Assembly (NCBI GenBank): GCA_035578175.1
Contig: JAQMRL010000011.1
Span: 8,009,501 to 8,073,500, forward strand
Source of the DNA: Catonia carolina
Lineage: Eukaryota > Arthropoda > Insecta > Hemiptera > Achilidae
Direction: 5' to 3'
DNA length: 64,000 nt
The notes under the pieces were generated by a model. The model saw only the letters and a program-made list of their open reading frames with translations. It had not been told where the DNA came from and ran no database searches. How positions within the stretch are numbered: the first letter of the stretch is position 1; every line of letters starts with the position of its first letter. Made by a program: the position numbers and the translations under genes. Below, piece after piece: positions 33,873 to 45,175 of the stretch.

Positions 33873-34679
33873 CAGTCATCCCTTGGTATCCGCGGGTTTC
33901 GGTGATCCGCGGACTTTATTCGTGGGCCTAAAACCTTAAAATACGTACGTTTTCTCACCTTGTGTACACCGTACTTGGTTGGGAAGTCATACAATCCTGA
34001 AAACATGGGTTTGAATAAATTTTTTGGCATCGTATCATGTTTTATTCACGCACTAATATGGCGACGGCCGCCATGTGCCAAGCTAGATTTCCGCGTACTG
34101 TATGTACGTAGTGAGCAGTCACCGGGTACCGAGCCGGGACAGTAACACCCCACCCTCACCGCCATACATACGCCCAGGCACCATACGTACGTTTTCCTCC
34201 ATGTGTCAGTCTAACTTTTTCGTACGTACGTACAGTTAGTTCTTTGTGTGTTCGACGATCCTGAAACGAAGCCAAGCATTTCAACGAGATCCTCAGCATT
34301 GCAACGCATAGGCTGACCACGTGTTGGAGACGGATCCAGTCATGGAAAGGGCTCTTCAATTCTAAAGAGGACTCAGGAGCTGATGATACCATACGAAGAA
34401 GTCCACAAGAAGTTTGAAAAGAAGAAGCAAAGAACCATAACTAACTATTTTAAAGCAACTTAAATTTTTTATGCGTACATTACTGTATTTATTAAATATT
34501 CATAGATTATAATAATGGTGAAATGTTCCTAAAACTATTAAACACTTAAAACGACTACAGGACTTTACCTTTAGAACCTAACCCCATCTTTTCGTTCACA
34601 TAAGGTATTATTATCCGCGGTTTTACTAACCGCGATAACCCTCCGGAACGTAACCCCCGCGGATAACGAGGGATTACTG
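33873..34679 (+). mobile_element. pogo/Tigger-like element 2 with transposase tail
   Basis: CAGTCATCCCTTGGTATCCG and, reversed, CAGTAATCCCTCGTTATCCG match at 17 of 20 bases. TA flanks both ends (33871-33872, 34680-34681). These are Tigger-type ends and target. 807 bp is far below autonomous length; the interior is mostly deleted but keeps the transposase C-terminus. Confidence 0.88.
34349..34463 (+). pseudogene. Tigger transposase C-terminus with PIP-box-like motif
   Basis: The plus frame reads KRTQELMIPYEEVHKKFEKK and, directly after, KQRTITNYFKAT and stop. QRTITNYF fits the PCNA-interacting motif (Q-x-x-I-x-x-aromatic-aromatic), which the pogo transposase is known to carry at its C-terminus. 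A frameshift around 34350 separates it from the upstream piece ETDPVMERALQF (about 34300-34350). It lies inside the matching inverted repeats. Only this tail survives, so it cannot transpose. Confidence 0.65.
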
Positions 34680-34681
34680 TA

Positions 34682-35743
34682 CTCATAATTTCAGTCTATA
34701 TTTTTAAGTTAACGGAGCACTGTATCAGAAACATTAAAGAATATAGATTTTTGGGTATTATTTTTGTTATATAGTTTGAAATTCCAGTTTGGCTAAGCCA
34801 TCATGATTTCGAAATCGGTAACAATGTAAAGAACGTTTATGATTTCACCCAAAACATTGCAATTATTCTTTATGTTATAATGATTATTATTATTAAAAAT
34901 AATAGCCTACTAAATTCCAGGTTTTGTATTAACTTGTTTATATACATTAGATAAATTTATTTTAAATAGTGTAAAGTAATAAATATTGTTAAAACAACTT
35001 ATTTTAAACGAAAAGTGTTTTTTATTAACAATTACCGATTTCCTTATAACATTTATTTTTAAATTCCTCAAAAGCATTATTTTTAATTTACATTAAAAAC
35101 ATTTAAATAAATAAATAGAGTATTTACAAACAACTCAAGTTACACAAACTATACTCAAATCGTTGCGTGTTATTTAATAGCAACATTATTAACAAACAAG
35201 CTCAACATTTTTTAAACCGGTTTCGATTTAAATTACTAGAAAATAATCACGGAATAAATGACAATGAATTGAAATAATTTCATCAATGTCAAGATTAGAG
35301 AAGTTTTAATCACAAAATATTCAAACATATTTCTAAAAATTTAAATATTTACTTTGAGATACCGCTTTTGATTGGATAATTATAATATAATAAAACAATA
35401 AATATCTAAAAGACTTATATTTACCAATAAAGAAAGTGAAATTCGATAATAAAAGTGAAAATGCTAATAATAAAAAGATGCTAAATATTACAACTGAATA
35501 GTTTTTCGAAACGAATCCGGGAATATTAAAATACCGCAAAACTGGAACAAGCATTTCTATGAGAAATAAGTACAGTGATGATTAATTCTCAAATGTAGGC
35601 CAATTTCCAAAAAATGACAAAATATAATTGAAGCATTAGGTGCAAGAAGGGCGTGAGTGAGACAATTAAGTTTTGAGATAAAAAATTGCAAAAGTTTGCA
35701 CATTAATTGTAATAGAACTTTCATTATAAAATTAAAATGTTAT
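34682..35743. other. AT-rich stretch, nothing identified
   Basis: No feature recognised. Confidence 0.4.
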
Positions 35744-35808
35744 ATTTTATAAGTTTACCCATAACAAACAGGTGGAGAGTCAAATTATTTACACTCAATC
35801 TTTTAGTT

Positions 35809-36451
35809 CGTCGTCGTCGTCGTCGTCATGGATTAGGCTATTTAAGCTGTGAGCTAAGCCTGTTCCGGCGTCCATCTCCTCCTCGGTCTTCCAATACCTC
35901 TTCTACCCCTTGGTATATGATGCCATGCGTTCAAAGGAAGGCGGTCGTGCGGCATTCTGAAAAGATGTTCTGACCATTTTCCTTTGTATTGCTTGATTAT
36001 GTCAGCTAGCGGTTGTGTTCCACATTCCTCCCTTATTACTTCGTTCCTGAAGCGATCTTCTCTGGTGCATCCCTTTATATGTCTAAGAAATTTCATCTCT
36101 GCTGCTTGAATCTTGGATTCTTGTTTCTTAGAAAGCACCCATGCTTCACTTCCATAAGCTAATGTAGGTATCGTCATAACTCTATAAAATTTCATTAGCG
36201 TATCCTTCCTAGCTTTGTTCTTCAGGGACCTACTTATTGCCCCACATACCGAGCTGAACTTTGTTATTTTTTGCTGGACATCTTTATCCTGGTCGTATGT
36301 TATGTCACAACCAAGATATTTAAAATTGCTCACTTGGTCAAAAATAGTATTGTCAATCATTATCTTGGACCTTGTTGGCCATTTCCCCTGGAAAGCCATT
36401 ATTTTTGTTTTCTTTCTTGAAATTTTCATATTAAAACATTTACTCAAAATA
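35809..36451 (-). mobile_element. 5'-truncated LINE (group H copy 2) inside SINE-A
   Basis: 643 bp on the minus strand, flanked by TCAATCTTTTAGTT at 35795-35808 and 36452-36465 (14 bp, exact), taken from the host SINE-A. Its 3' end is (GAC)n/(GTC)n, about six units, in place of poly(A). Such trinucleotide tails are known from RTE-like LINEs. Confidence 0.93.
35854..36447 (-). pseudogene. Non-LTR RT C-terminal fragment, 197 codons open
   Basis: The open minus frame covers the region after the RT active site: NFKYLGCDITYDQD, VCGAISRSLKNKARKD, LAYGSEAWVLSKK, MKFLRHIKGCTREDRFRNE and GRRGIGRPRRRWTPEQA to the stop. The RT catalytic FADD is not included because the insertion is 5'-truncated. No stops or shifts are present, so this is a young copy. 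A degraded relative is at 12230-12731, and the split fragment at 38940-39961 is similar. Confidence 0.88.
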
Positions 36452-36795
36452 TCAATCTTTTAGTTGCAGGGCTAAAATAAATAATTATGTTTCTTATCTT
36501 ATGGTCAGCCAAATCATTTAAGAACAGAAGAGGCAGAGGTGTACAAGACACTAATCAGAGTTATCTCCTCTGAAAGTAATGAATTTCATTATTCAGCCAA
36601 CCCATGTGGTGAATGAAGTGAAAGTGTCATTTGCAGAATGGAAAGTATGTGCTTTTCCGAGGGCCCGGCATGCTGATAAGCGTACTTTCCCACTCAGTGC
36701 GAAAGGCAATCCTCAGTTTACTTAGTAGGCCTACAACCTCTACCGGTTCAAACCAGCCTTCTAGCTGATAACCTACACAAAAAACATTTTATAAG

Positions 36796-37101
36796 CAAAA
36801 TTTTGTTATTTAACTTTGATGTAATAGTTACAGTTATGAGTCACATTACGCATCAAGATTATGAATTTTTGAAAAGTAAACGTTTAGAACAGCAGCTGTT
36901 GTGTATAGAAATCAGGTCTGACAACCATTTCTTTAAAAAAAGTTAGAACTCAGTCAATTTTACAGATATCGAAATGAAATTTTCAGGACATAGAGAAAAC
37001 AACATGGAGAATTCAGTGAACCGATTTACGCAAAAAGAGCGTGAAGTTACCTCACACCCTTTAGCACCTAATGCCTCATTTATACAAAATAAATCCTCTT
37101 G
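36796..37101. other. AT-rich stretch, nothing identified
   Basis: No feature recognised. Confidence 0.4.
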
Positions 37102-37105
37102 CATA

Positions 37106-37730
37106 TGTCACCGGATGGCGACATTAAGTGGCGAGTTAAAACCTTTAATTTTTGGTAGCCCTGAAAGGGCCGTTTAGGCGGTGGACGTCTTGATGGGAAG
37201 CGTCGGTCGTAGTCGTCGTGGCGGTCGAGGAGCTGGGTGACACGGCGTGTCGTCGTCCAGCGGAGACATCATCTTCTTCCCTCGCAGTAGTGCGTCGATG
37301 GCTGCTTTGTCGGGTCCGGTGGGCGTAAGGCTCGGTCGAGGGACCGCTGTGGGCATCGCTTGCGTCAGCGGGCGATGACGGTCCGGTCGACGGCTTGGCG
37401 AGCGGAAGCATAATCTTCTCTCTTGCGGGGTCGTCGATTAGTCTTCACTGGAGTCCGATAGCCGTTTTGCCGATGGTGGACGTCTTGTCGATGCTGTCTG
37501 GATTGGAATTGAATCTCTCTGTCGAGTGTAGCGCTCTTCTTATAGTTGCCGAGAGCGCTGTGGTAGAGGCCGGTTATTCATTTGGCCTTGGCAACAAAGC
37601 CCTCTGTCGGTACGCAGCCGAAAGGTTTGTTGGTACGCCGCAAAAGGGCCTACCGCGTCGACAAGGGCCGGGAGAAGTACTGAAGGCCGGCAACACAGTA
37701 AATGATTAATTAGAAGGGGTGGTGGTGGCA
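37106..37730 (-). mobile_element. Solo LTR 2, minus strand
   Basis: Same LTR family as at 14526 and 62451, inverted. Its 3' end is TGTCACCGGATGGCGAC at the left and its 5' end GGTGGTGGCA at the right. CATA (37102-37105) and CATG (37731-37734) may be the target duplication. The TATA region is degraded (CTATAAGAAGAGCGC, near 37537-37545 on the minus strand). No internal retrotransposon sequence adjoins. Confidence 0.82.
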
Positions 37731-37734
37731 CATG

Positions 37735-38939
37735 ATTTTTCTATTGAATAGTATTTGGTATCCTCTCGCGGAAATGAGGTTCTGAGAACGGTGAAGGGCT
37801 GTACCTAGGACGATAGGCTAAGGAATGCGTATATACTACATGAGAGAATGAAAATTCATAAGAGGTACCTACTAGAGCAGCCATTTGAGACGTGTGAACG
37901 AGGACCGCTTGTCCCTTTTTTGCATACGATACAAATCCACCGGTAACAGTGTTGAAAGCCCAAGAAGGAGACGGTTTCCAGAACATCCCAAGCTACATAA
38001 TCCATTAAGTAAAAAATATAAATCCTCCAGATTTTTATCACAGTTTTTAAAGAAATTTATTTTCAGTATTTAGGTATTAAGATACTTCCACTCCGTATAA
38101 AATCTGCTAACATAAACAATTATCCATTGTATCATAAAAGGAATTATATTAATTTTATTCTTTAATTGCAATTTTATAAAACCATTGACAGACTGATTTG
38201 TATAGTCTAGTGAAGGCCTACGATTTATAAAATGAAAGATAATCATATTTTTTTATGAAACCCACATTCATTGTGATTGTAAAATATTTATTGTTTAAAA
38301 CGTTCCCAAATAAGAACAAATGTGTTAAATTCTGAACTAAAAATTCTACTTATAGACAGATAAATTAAATAGAAAACTAGTATTTTTTTAACGTATAGGG
38401 ACTGACTAACTCACTCATTACAAATTCTCTGACCTTGCGATCACCTAGACAACTGAAGTTTAACACATTTATTAGTTAAACGGGAAAACTGTGGCATTTG
38501 AATTTCGACTACTTGTGACTCAAGGGTAGAAATGAGTTACTTCCCTAAAGAAATGCATAAATGTTCTCTACGAGCTACGTTCAATAATCCACATGACTAT
38601 TCTGTAAGTGAGCCATACGAAAAGTTAAGAGTTTAAATTTCGAAAACTTTCTTCTAAGGGGTAGAAAGATACTGTGAAAGAGACCGTTTCTACTTCAAAG
38701 GAATAAATGTATCTTTACCTTTTCAAAGATCTGCAATTCTGGAAATTGGGATTAATATCTAGAAAAAATAAAGTGTGAAACAACAAAGGAAAGAGTATTG
38801 AAAATAATTTAATTCATAACTATATCAGTAGTACTTATTATGTTTATACTTTCCCGAAGAACTAAAGTTCTAAAAATCGACCTGGGAAATTTAAACCATT
38901 AGAATTTCTACCAAAATCTCTTAATAGGTAGAAAGAGGG
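37735..38939. other. 1.2-kb stretch, nothing identified
   Basis: 37740-37985 is moderately GC-rich with overlapping 60-80-codon frames on both strands, none recognisable. The rest is AT-rich. Confidence 0.35.
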
Positions 38940-39961
38940 AAACTAACTTCTTCAACTTCCTGTCACGGTTATGCCTTCCGACCTGTTCCAATTTCTTTGC
39001 TCATCTTTTTCGCGGTCTACCTACATCTTTTCGTCCAGCATGTAGCCAAATACTCGTTTCGTCCATCTATAACTCATGCGTATTAAATGTTCTTCTCACT
39101 TCTCTCTGTATTTGGAGGGGAGACATTTAAATGATCCCGGATTTCCTCATTCTTAATGTGATGCCTCAAACTACACCCCTGAACTCTTCTCAAAAACCGC
39201 ATTTCCCCAGTCTGGATCTGAGGTTCATTCTCTACTTAAGTACCTATCACTTACTTACCGTACAGCAATACTGGAAAAGCCAGAGTCTTGTAAAACTTCA
39301 ACTGAGTATCTTCCTGAACTCTTTTACCCAGTGACCGCGTTATCATTCCACATAATATATTTATGTTGTTGTTGTTATTTAAGTCAACAGCTGTAAGGCT
39401 GGTTTGAACCTCTAGCTGTTTTACTAAGTTAAACGAGGAGTGAGGTGGTTTACCCTGCCTTCCTCACTGAGTTGAAAGAGTAAGCTTATCAGCATGCCAG
39501 GCACTCCGAAAAGCACCCACTTTCCATTCAGCAAATGACACCTTCACTTCATTCACCACAAGGTCGGGCAGTATAATGAAATTCATTACTCTCAGAGGCG
39601 ATAACTGTGACTACTGTCTTTTACACCTCTTCCTCTTTTGTTCTTAAATAGTTATGTCATGTAATTGGCTGACTATGTGATAAGAAACAGAACTATTTTT
39701 TTGTAGCCCTGGAACTAGCAGATCGAGTGCAATTAATTTAACACTCCACCTGCCTGGCATAATATACCAAAAACGATTCAGTTTATCGACCGAGTAGTCT
39801 GTATTTCTAGCGTATGTTAAATCATACTCCAGGTATTTAAAATTCGGTACCTGCTCCATCAGGCACCCATTGATAACTAATTTTGTAAAGATGATAACTA
39901 ATGTTACAAATATGTAGTAGTAACATTCTAAAGAAAGGAGCCCGTTAAAGATGACACACAT
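38940..39961 (-). pseudogene. Non-LTR RT fragment (group J), split by SINE-A
   Basis: Minus-strand pieces lie on both sides of a SINE-A. The upstream piece 39767-39961 reads INGCLMEQVPNFKYLEYDLT, the KYLG motif that follows the RT palm. The downstream piece 39350 to 38940 reads, in shifting frames, QLKFYKTLAFPVLLYG, KRVFGYMLDEK and DVGRPRKR. The order matches the intact 197-codon fragment. Several stops and shifts show age before the SINE insertion. Confidence 0.75.
39360..39757 (-). mobile_element. SINE-A copy 12 inside an RT fragment
   Basis: Starts TTTATGTTGTTGTTGTTA on the plus strand. CATAATATA flanks it at 39351-39359 and 39758-39766 (9 bp). The RT frame of group J continues on either side, confirming the insertion. 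Confidence 0.9.
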
Positions 39962-40508
39962 AAGAAAAATATTGAGTTACACTTATACCAAGTTTCATTA
40001 CGCCAGGTAAAAATACTCTCCTTAAATGACTGTTTGTACATTGTTTATTACTGTAATTAATGCGAATGATTAATTAAAAACCTAATTAAACTAAAAATAA
40101 CTATATAATAGCATTTATCACGGGAAGATTATAAAAAATTTAAGACAGTTTAATAAAAACATGAAAGTTAAAATATAAAAAATTAACTTAAACCGTTATT
40201 TTGCAAAACCAAGTTATGAGAATTAACAAAAATACAATAACTTAATAAAGATAAAAAATATCCCGGTTGTAAATTTCATTTTTATTACCATAAAATACGT
40301 ATTATAAGACGTTAAGAAGAATCAAAGTTTATGGCAACCCATAAAATTCAAATACTAAAAATAATGATTTAATAAAACTTTCTCTTTGAATTTTTTACAA
40401 TTTAATAATCAATTTTTGAAAAAATAGTGGACGGTGAACCGTCCCAACTTTCTCGCTAAATTCGAAACAATATTTTTAACAGTACAACATTACGAGGCTA
40501 ATAATAAT
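39962..40508. other. AT-rich stretch, nothing identified
   Basis: No feature recognised. Confidence 0.4.
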
Positions 40509-40833
40509 TCAACCCACCGTGTTGGACTAAAGGTAAAGTCGTTGCCAAAATCAGCTGTTTAACAGCTGATTTTCGGAGACGAAGGTTCCTGGTTCAAATC
40601 CTAGTAAAGGTAGTTACTTTTATACGGATTTGAATACTAGACAGTAGTTGCCGGTGTACTTTGATGGTTGGGGTTCAATTAACCATACTCTCTCAGGAGT
40701 GGTCGACCTGGGTCTGTACAAGACTACACCTCATTTACACATCATACACATCATCCTCATCTCATTGGGTCATGGGGTTGCTTATTATTCTGAATTGAAC
40801 AGATTGCAACGTACACATATTAGGAATTAAAAA
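40509..40833 (+). mobile_element. SINE-E copy 5, most complete
   Basis: Head GTGTTGGACTAAAGGTAAAG (A-box-like), the palindrome CAGCTGTTTAACAGCTG and B-box GGTTCAAATCC. The body holds CGGTGTACTTTGATGGTTGG, TCAGGAGTGGTCGACCTGGG, CTCATTGGGTCATGGGG and GATTGCAACGTACACATATT. The best reference for the family, about 325 bp. Confidence 0.88.
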
Positions 40834-41049
40834 CAAAAAAATTCGAAAGAATCGATACGGAATGGGACCAAAATCAATTCGGCTTTATAGGTACTCACAG
40901 ACTGCCAATTTTTGTAAATACTTGTAATGTATATTTTCATAGAACATTTACATTACAAAGTCTGTAATATTAATAAAAATGTAATGTAATATTATAAAAA
41001 TAAAGGAATATACAAGTCTGTAATTTTAGAGAAAAAAACAATTTTCTCG

Positions 41050-41960
41050 CGGTTTTCATATAAAGAAGTCCATAATTATTTGGTTGAATTTGGTTCCATT
41101 CATTAAATTTTCTTGGTTTATTTCAGTTTTCTTGATATTCTTTCTGACTTCTTTAAACCATTTATCCGACTCGTACATAGTATTGTTTGTTGTTTAGGTC
41201 AACAGCCAAAAGGCAGGTTTGAACCTCCAGAGGTTTTACTAAGTAAAAATGAGGAGTTAGTTGGTTTACTATTGTCTTCCTCACTGAATTGAAAGAATAT
41301 GCTTATCATTATGCCAGACATGCTGATAAGCATACACCGAAAAACACCCACTTTCCATCCTGAAAATGACATTTTCACTTCATTCACAACAGGGTCTGGC
41401 TGTATAATGAAATTCATTACTCTCAGAGGAGATAACTTTGGCTTGTGTCTTCTACACCTCTACCTCTTCTGTTCTTAAATAGTTCAGTCATATAATTGGC
41501 TGACTATGTGATAAAAAACAGAACTATTTTTGTAGCCATGAAACCAACTGATCGAGTGCAATTCACACTCCACCTGCCCGTTATGGGCTAATATATTGTT
41601 TAATGTCATAAAAATTTATTTTGTCAAACGGTTGTCATCCATTCTTTACAGGTGGCCGTAGAATTTTAGTCTACTTTTTCTAATCATTACCATTAATCGT
41701 TCATTTTCCTTGTACAGTTCTCGACCTCGTACCTTTACATTGTCCGTCTAATATCTTCAATCCAATTATCTTGCGGAGGATCTTTCTCTCAAATTTCTCT
41801 GCTTCATTTCGACTACTTTACCGGTCATTCTAAGGCACTCTTTCAGGTACATACACACAGGTTTTATCACAGTAGTACAGTTAATTCTATATACAAGTAC
41901 AACATTTTTTACATTGGTTTTCAGCTAAACTATGAGTCTAAAAAGAAATTGTCAATTACT
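41050..41960 (-). pseudogene. Group B LINE fragment, split by SINE-A
   Basis: Minus strand. The piece 41602-41960 reads CTTVIKPVCMYLKECLRMTG, RNLRER and RKSRLKFYGHL. After the SINE-A, the piece 41188-41050 reads GKWFKEVRKNIKKTEINQEN. The same order is seen at 51607-54715 (KKTCMYANECLRMT, RKRRLKFYGHL, WFQEITKDNAKTGINREN). Many stops; only the protein tail is present. Confidence 0.75.
41189..41593 (-). mobile_element. SINE-A copy 13 inside the group B fragment
   Basis: TATTGTTT flanks it at 41181-41188 and 41594-41601. The copy has a small internal duplication around ATGCTTATCATTATGCCAG and ATGCTGATAAGCATACA. Confidence 0.87.
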
Positions 41961-42832
41961 AAAGTTGTAGCATTTTTAATAATCTCTAATTTTTGTTATG
42001 TACATAATTTTTCCTTCAAATGCAAAATGAAGCTGTTTACATAAATAAGAATATTTTTAAACGTGAGTAGAGCCCCACGAATTCTCATGGGGATACCACT
42101 TATGCTAGCCATATTATGAGCGCAGTAAACGTTATACATGAGGTAAGTTAATTAAAAATGGTTAGGGCCATTTTTGAAATGATACTGAAATTTTGCATAT
42201 TTGTACTGTAGTAACGGGCCATTAACTTTGGAGGCTATATAGGTAATTTCAAAAACCTCTCTGGGTTTGGTTCAGAAAACCAAATTAAAAAAATATCAGC
42301 CCAATAAGGGCATTAATTTTGGCTCCAGAACGAACAAAATACATGAATAATTTAAAAAAAACCTTTTACGGCTTCAGGGGTTCCGGAACGTGAAAATCAT
42401 TTAAAAAAAGTAAATAGAAAATTTTTTACTATTACATTACTTTCTCATTTCATAGGCTACTTTATTTTGTTTAAAATTTTAACTGTGAGTTATATTAAAA
42501 TTACCATTATAATATGAAACCGACTATACCTGAACACCTTTATGTACCGGAAGTATAAAAAAACGTATACAGAGGGAAGAACATGCCCGTAACTACCTTT
42601 AATGTGGATGAGTGAACAACTTTGTAAAAGGGTAATAGAAAATACGGTTTTATACAAACGACAGTAACAAGTTGACAGTAACGTCTACAAAATGGATTAT
42701 GAATCATCCTCAAAATTATACATAAAAAATTAATAATTCAGAATATAAAGAGATTACTAGTTTACAAAAATACACAGTCCTTTCCCAGAATAATTTACAA
42801 GCTCAAATAATAAAGTAAGTTAATCGAAAGCT
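41961..42832. other. AT-rich stretch, nothing identified
   Basis: No feature recognised. Confidence 0.4.
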
Positions 42833-43100
42833 CTACAGAAAATAGTTTTGTTTCTCAACACAGCCAATTATATGACTGAAGCATTAAAGAATAGAAGAGA
42901 TAAAGGTGTAAAAAACACTAGTCAGAGTTATCTCATATGAGAGTAATGAATTACATTATACAGCCAGACCCTATGGTGAATGAAGTGGTGTCATTTAAAG
43001 GGTGGAAAGATTTTTCGGAGGGCCTGGCATGCGGATAAGCATATTTTTCTACTCAGTGAGGAAGTAAACAAGCTCACTCCTCTCTTTACTTAGTAAAGCC
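42833..43100 (+). mobile_element. SINE-A copy 14, both ends truncated
   Basis: Follows the family from AGCTCTACAGAAAATAG to TTTACTTAGTAAAGCC. The head and terminal hairpin are missing. Confidence 0.8.
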
Positions 43101-43325
43101 TTGTTATTGTTGTTGTTTAGGTTAACAGCCGAAAGGCTGGTATGAACCTCTAGAGGTTTTACTATGTAAAAACGAGGAGTGAGGTGGTTTACTAATGCCT
43201 TCTTCACTGAGGTGAAAGAGTATGCTTATCAGCATGCCAGGTCCTCCGAAAAGCACCCACTTTCCACCCTGCAAATGACACCTTCACTTCCTTCACCACA
43301 GGGTCTGGCTGTACAGTGTAATTCA
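43101..43325 (-). mobile_element. SINE-A copy 15, 5' truncated, tail to tail with copy 14
   Basis: Begins TTGTTATTGTTGTTGTTTAG and runs to GGCTGTACAGTGTAATTC, where the family sequence stops at family C. No target duplication seen. Confidence 0.8.
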
Positions 43326-43440
43326 TTACAGTGCGGTCTCCTTGTGGCTGGACGAGGACGCCTCAATGGAGTCCAACACTATTTCCCCCGTCGTGAGGGA
43401 GTGAACATGAGTTTTTCTCGCCGCCTCGGATAGAAAAAAA
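43326..43440 (+). pseudogene. Family C, copy 2
   Basis: Matches 19138-19250: CTCCTTGTGGCTGGACGAGG, ACGCCTCAATGGAGTCCAAC, GAGGGAGTGAACATGAG and GCCGCCTCGGATAG. The plus frame reads GRGRLNGVQHYFPRREG, NMSFSRRLG and stop, as in copy 1. Again it lies against a family F copy. Confidence 0.55.
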
Positions 43441-43661
43441 GGTACTCAACTTCAGTACCAAGTTTGTTTCAACTTCGTACAATATTCTGTTCTTGAGAGT
43501 TTTTTTTCACAAACACACACACACACCAATCGCTAAATACATGTTTTTTGGGTTCATAGGGACTGAAAACAAGTATTTCCAGTGAAACCTCAAAATTTCA
43601 AAAAATCGACATAAAACAACAGGGCTACTTTTACATATATTCATATAGGGCAAGAGAAAGT
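43441..43661 (-). repeat. Family F copy 5, partial
   Basis: CTCAACTTCAGTACC to CATATAGGGCAAGAGAAAGT: only the end with the CA tract and the TTTCTCTTGCC edge is present. Confidence 0.8.
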
Positions 43662-44326
43662 AAAAACAATATTTATCGAAAAAAACACTTGCATCGATGG
43701 GGTAACAATAACTGAATTTGATTGGCTAATAATAGGGGTATAGATGATAATTCTGTTTCTTCTCGCATAATTTCAATAAAATGACAGAAGAATTTAAGTA
43801 AAAGTGTAGGGTTACCTTGGTTTTAAACGATCAACTTTTACAGGAGAACTGTACCCACTATTAATAATTCGAATTAAAACAGACACATCATGTTTTTATA
43901 ACAGGTAGTATAGTATAAAAGAAACAGTTAATAAGAAAAGATTTTTTTTCTTGTATTATACAATATACAATACTGAATAGTTCAACAAGTATCTTTACTA
44001 CAATATTCTGCCATTTAAATCATAAAGGCGAAGATACAAAGAAAGACATTCAACAGAAACAAAAAGTACGCACTACGTAATAAGTACCTTCACTTTGATT
44101 CGTAGAGGTTCATAGAAAAACAAGGATACGATAATGACGCAAGGTTAAATCGTTTATTAAAACGGTGTTTTCAATTTATTAGATTTGACTCTTTTCATTA
44201 CTTGCATGGATATCGTTTCACTTCCTAGATTTTTAAATACAGTCAATGCTCAATTTAACGGACTTAGATTTAATTGACTTTGAATTTAACGGACTAGTCT
44301 CCAAATAAATGAATCGGTTTGAAAAT
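43662..44326. other. AT-rich stretch with one pogo-like end
   Basis: TACAGTCAATGCTCAATTTA at about 44239 resembles a Tigger-type end after TA, followed by two ATTTAACGGACT motifs. I found no partner end. Confidence 0.35.
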
Positions 44327-45175
44327 TAAAAAATCTGGTGCGAAACACACACACACGATTTCTCTTACTAATGCACATAATGAACAATATAACCTAACAT
44401 TAATCTAAACATTAGAAATAAAAAAATACTTCAAAAAACATTACCTTATTAAATCATGAGTGAATGATGCAAAATGAAAATTAACCTTACATTGGCTTAA
44501 TACTACGGAAAATCACTCTTTCACACTAAACTAGGCTCTGTGGAGAAAAATGCTTAAAATAAGAGTGGTAGATCTTTTAATTACCTATAAATTTGATTAC
44601 ATAAACTTTAGTCGTAAAATACTAAGGCCGAAATCTTAAAAAAAAATTTTTTTTAATTTTTATGAAAAAAAATTGAAAATCACTAATTACCGCTAAACTA
44701 AGCGTTATGCAAAGAAATGTTTTAAAAAATGTAGATTTGAATTTTTTACAACTTTCATGATGGGTTATACAAGTTTGCTCTAAAATGCATATTTAGGTCG
44801 CAATCTTAAAAAAAACATTTTTTTCTACGAGAGAACAGCCTCCCTAAGAATTTCACCAGACATGGCGCCTACCCTACCTTGTAAAACATAAAAAATGTTG
44901 TAAATGAGGCGATTTTTAAAAAAAATCGTAGGAGCCGTTTTTGATAAAAATGTTCGTGTCGGGTCCGGCAGTAGTATCTAACTTAAGTTTAAAGTTTCAA
45001 GTTCGTACGATGTTGTAACTTTCTTGAGATATTTTGTTAACACACACACAGAAAAACATGGTTTTTTGGGTTCAGGGGATCTGAAAACGTGTAGATCCGG
45101 TGTAAACTCGATTTTGAAAAATCGACATGAAAATAATACTTTCATTCCTATACATTCATATAGGTAAGAAAAACT
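44327..45175 (-). repeat. Family F copy 6
   Basis: AAAATCTGGTGCGAAACAC and TTTCTCTTACTAATGCAC at the left, CATATAGGTAAGAAAAACT at the right. All internal landmarks are in order. Confidence 0.82.

Larger units (their letters stand above)
35754..36785 (+). mobile_element. SINE-A copy 11, interrupted by an RT fragment
   Basis: Halves 35754-35808 and 36452-36785 give one SINE-A. ATTTTATAAG flanks the whole at 35744-35753 and 36786-36795 (10 bp, exact). Confidence 0.93.
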
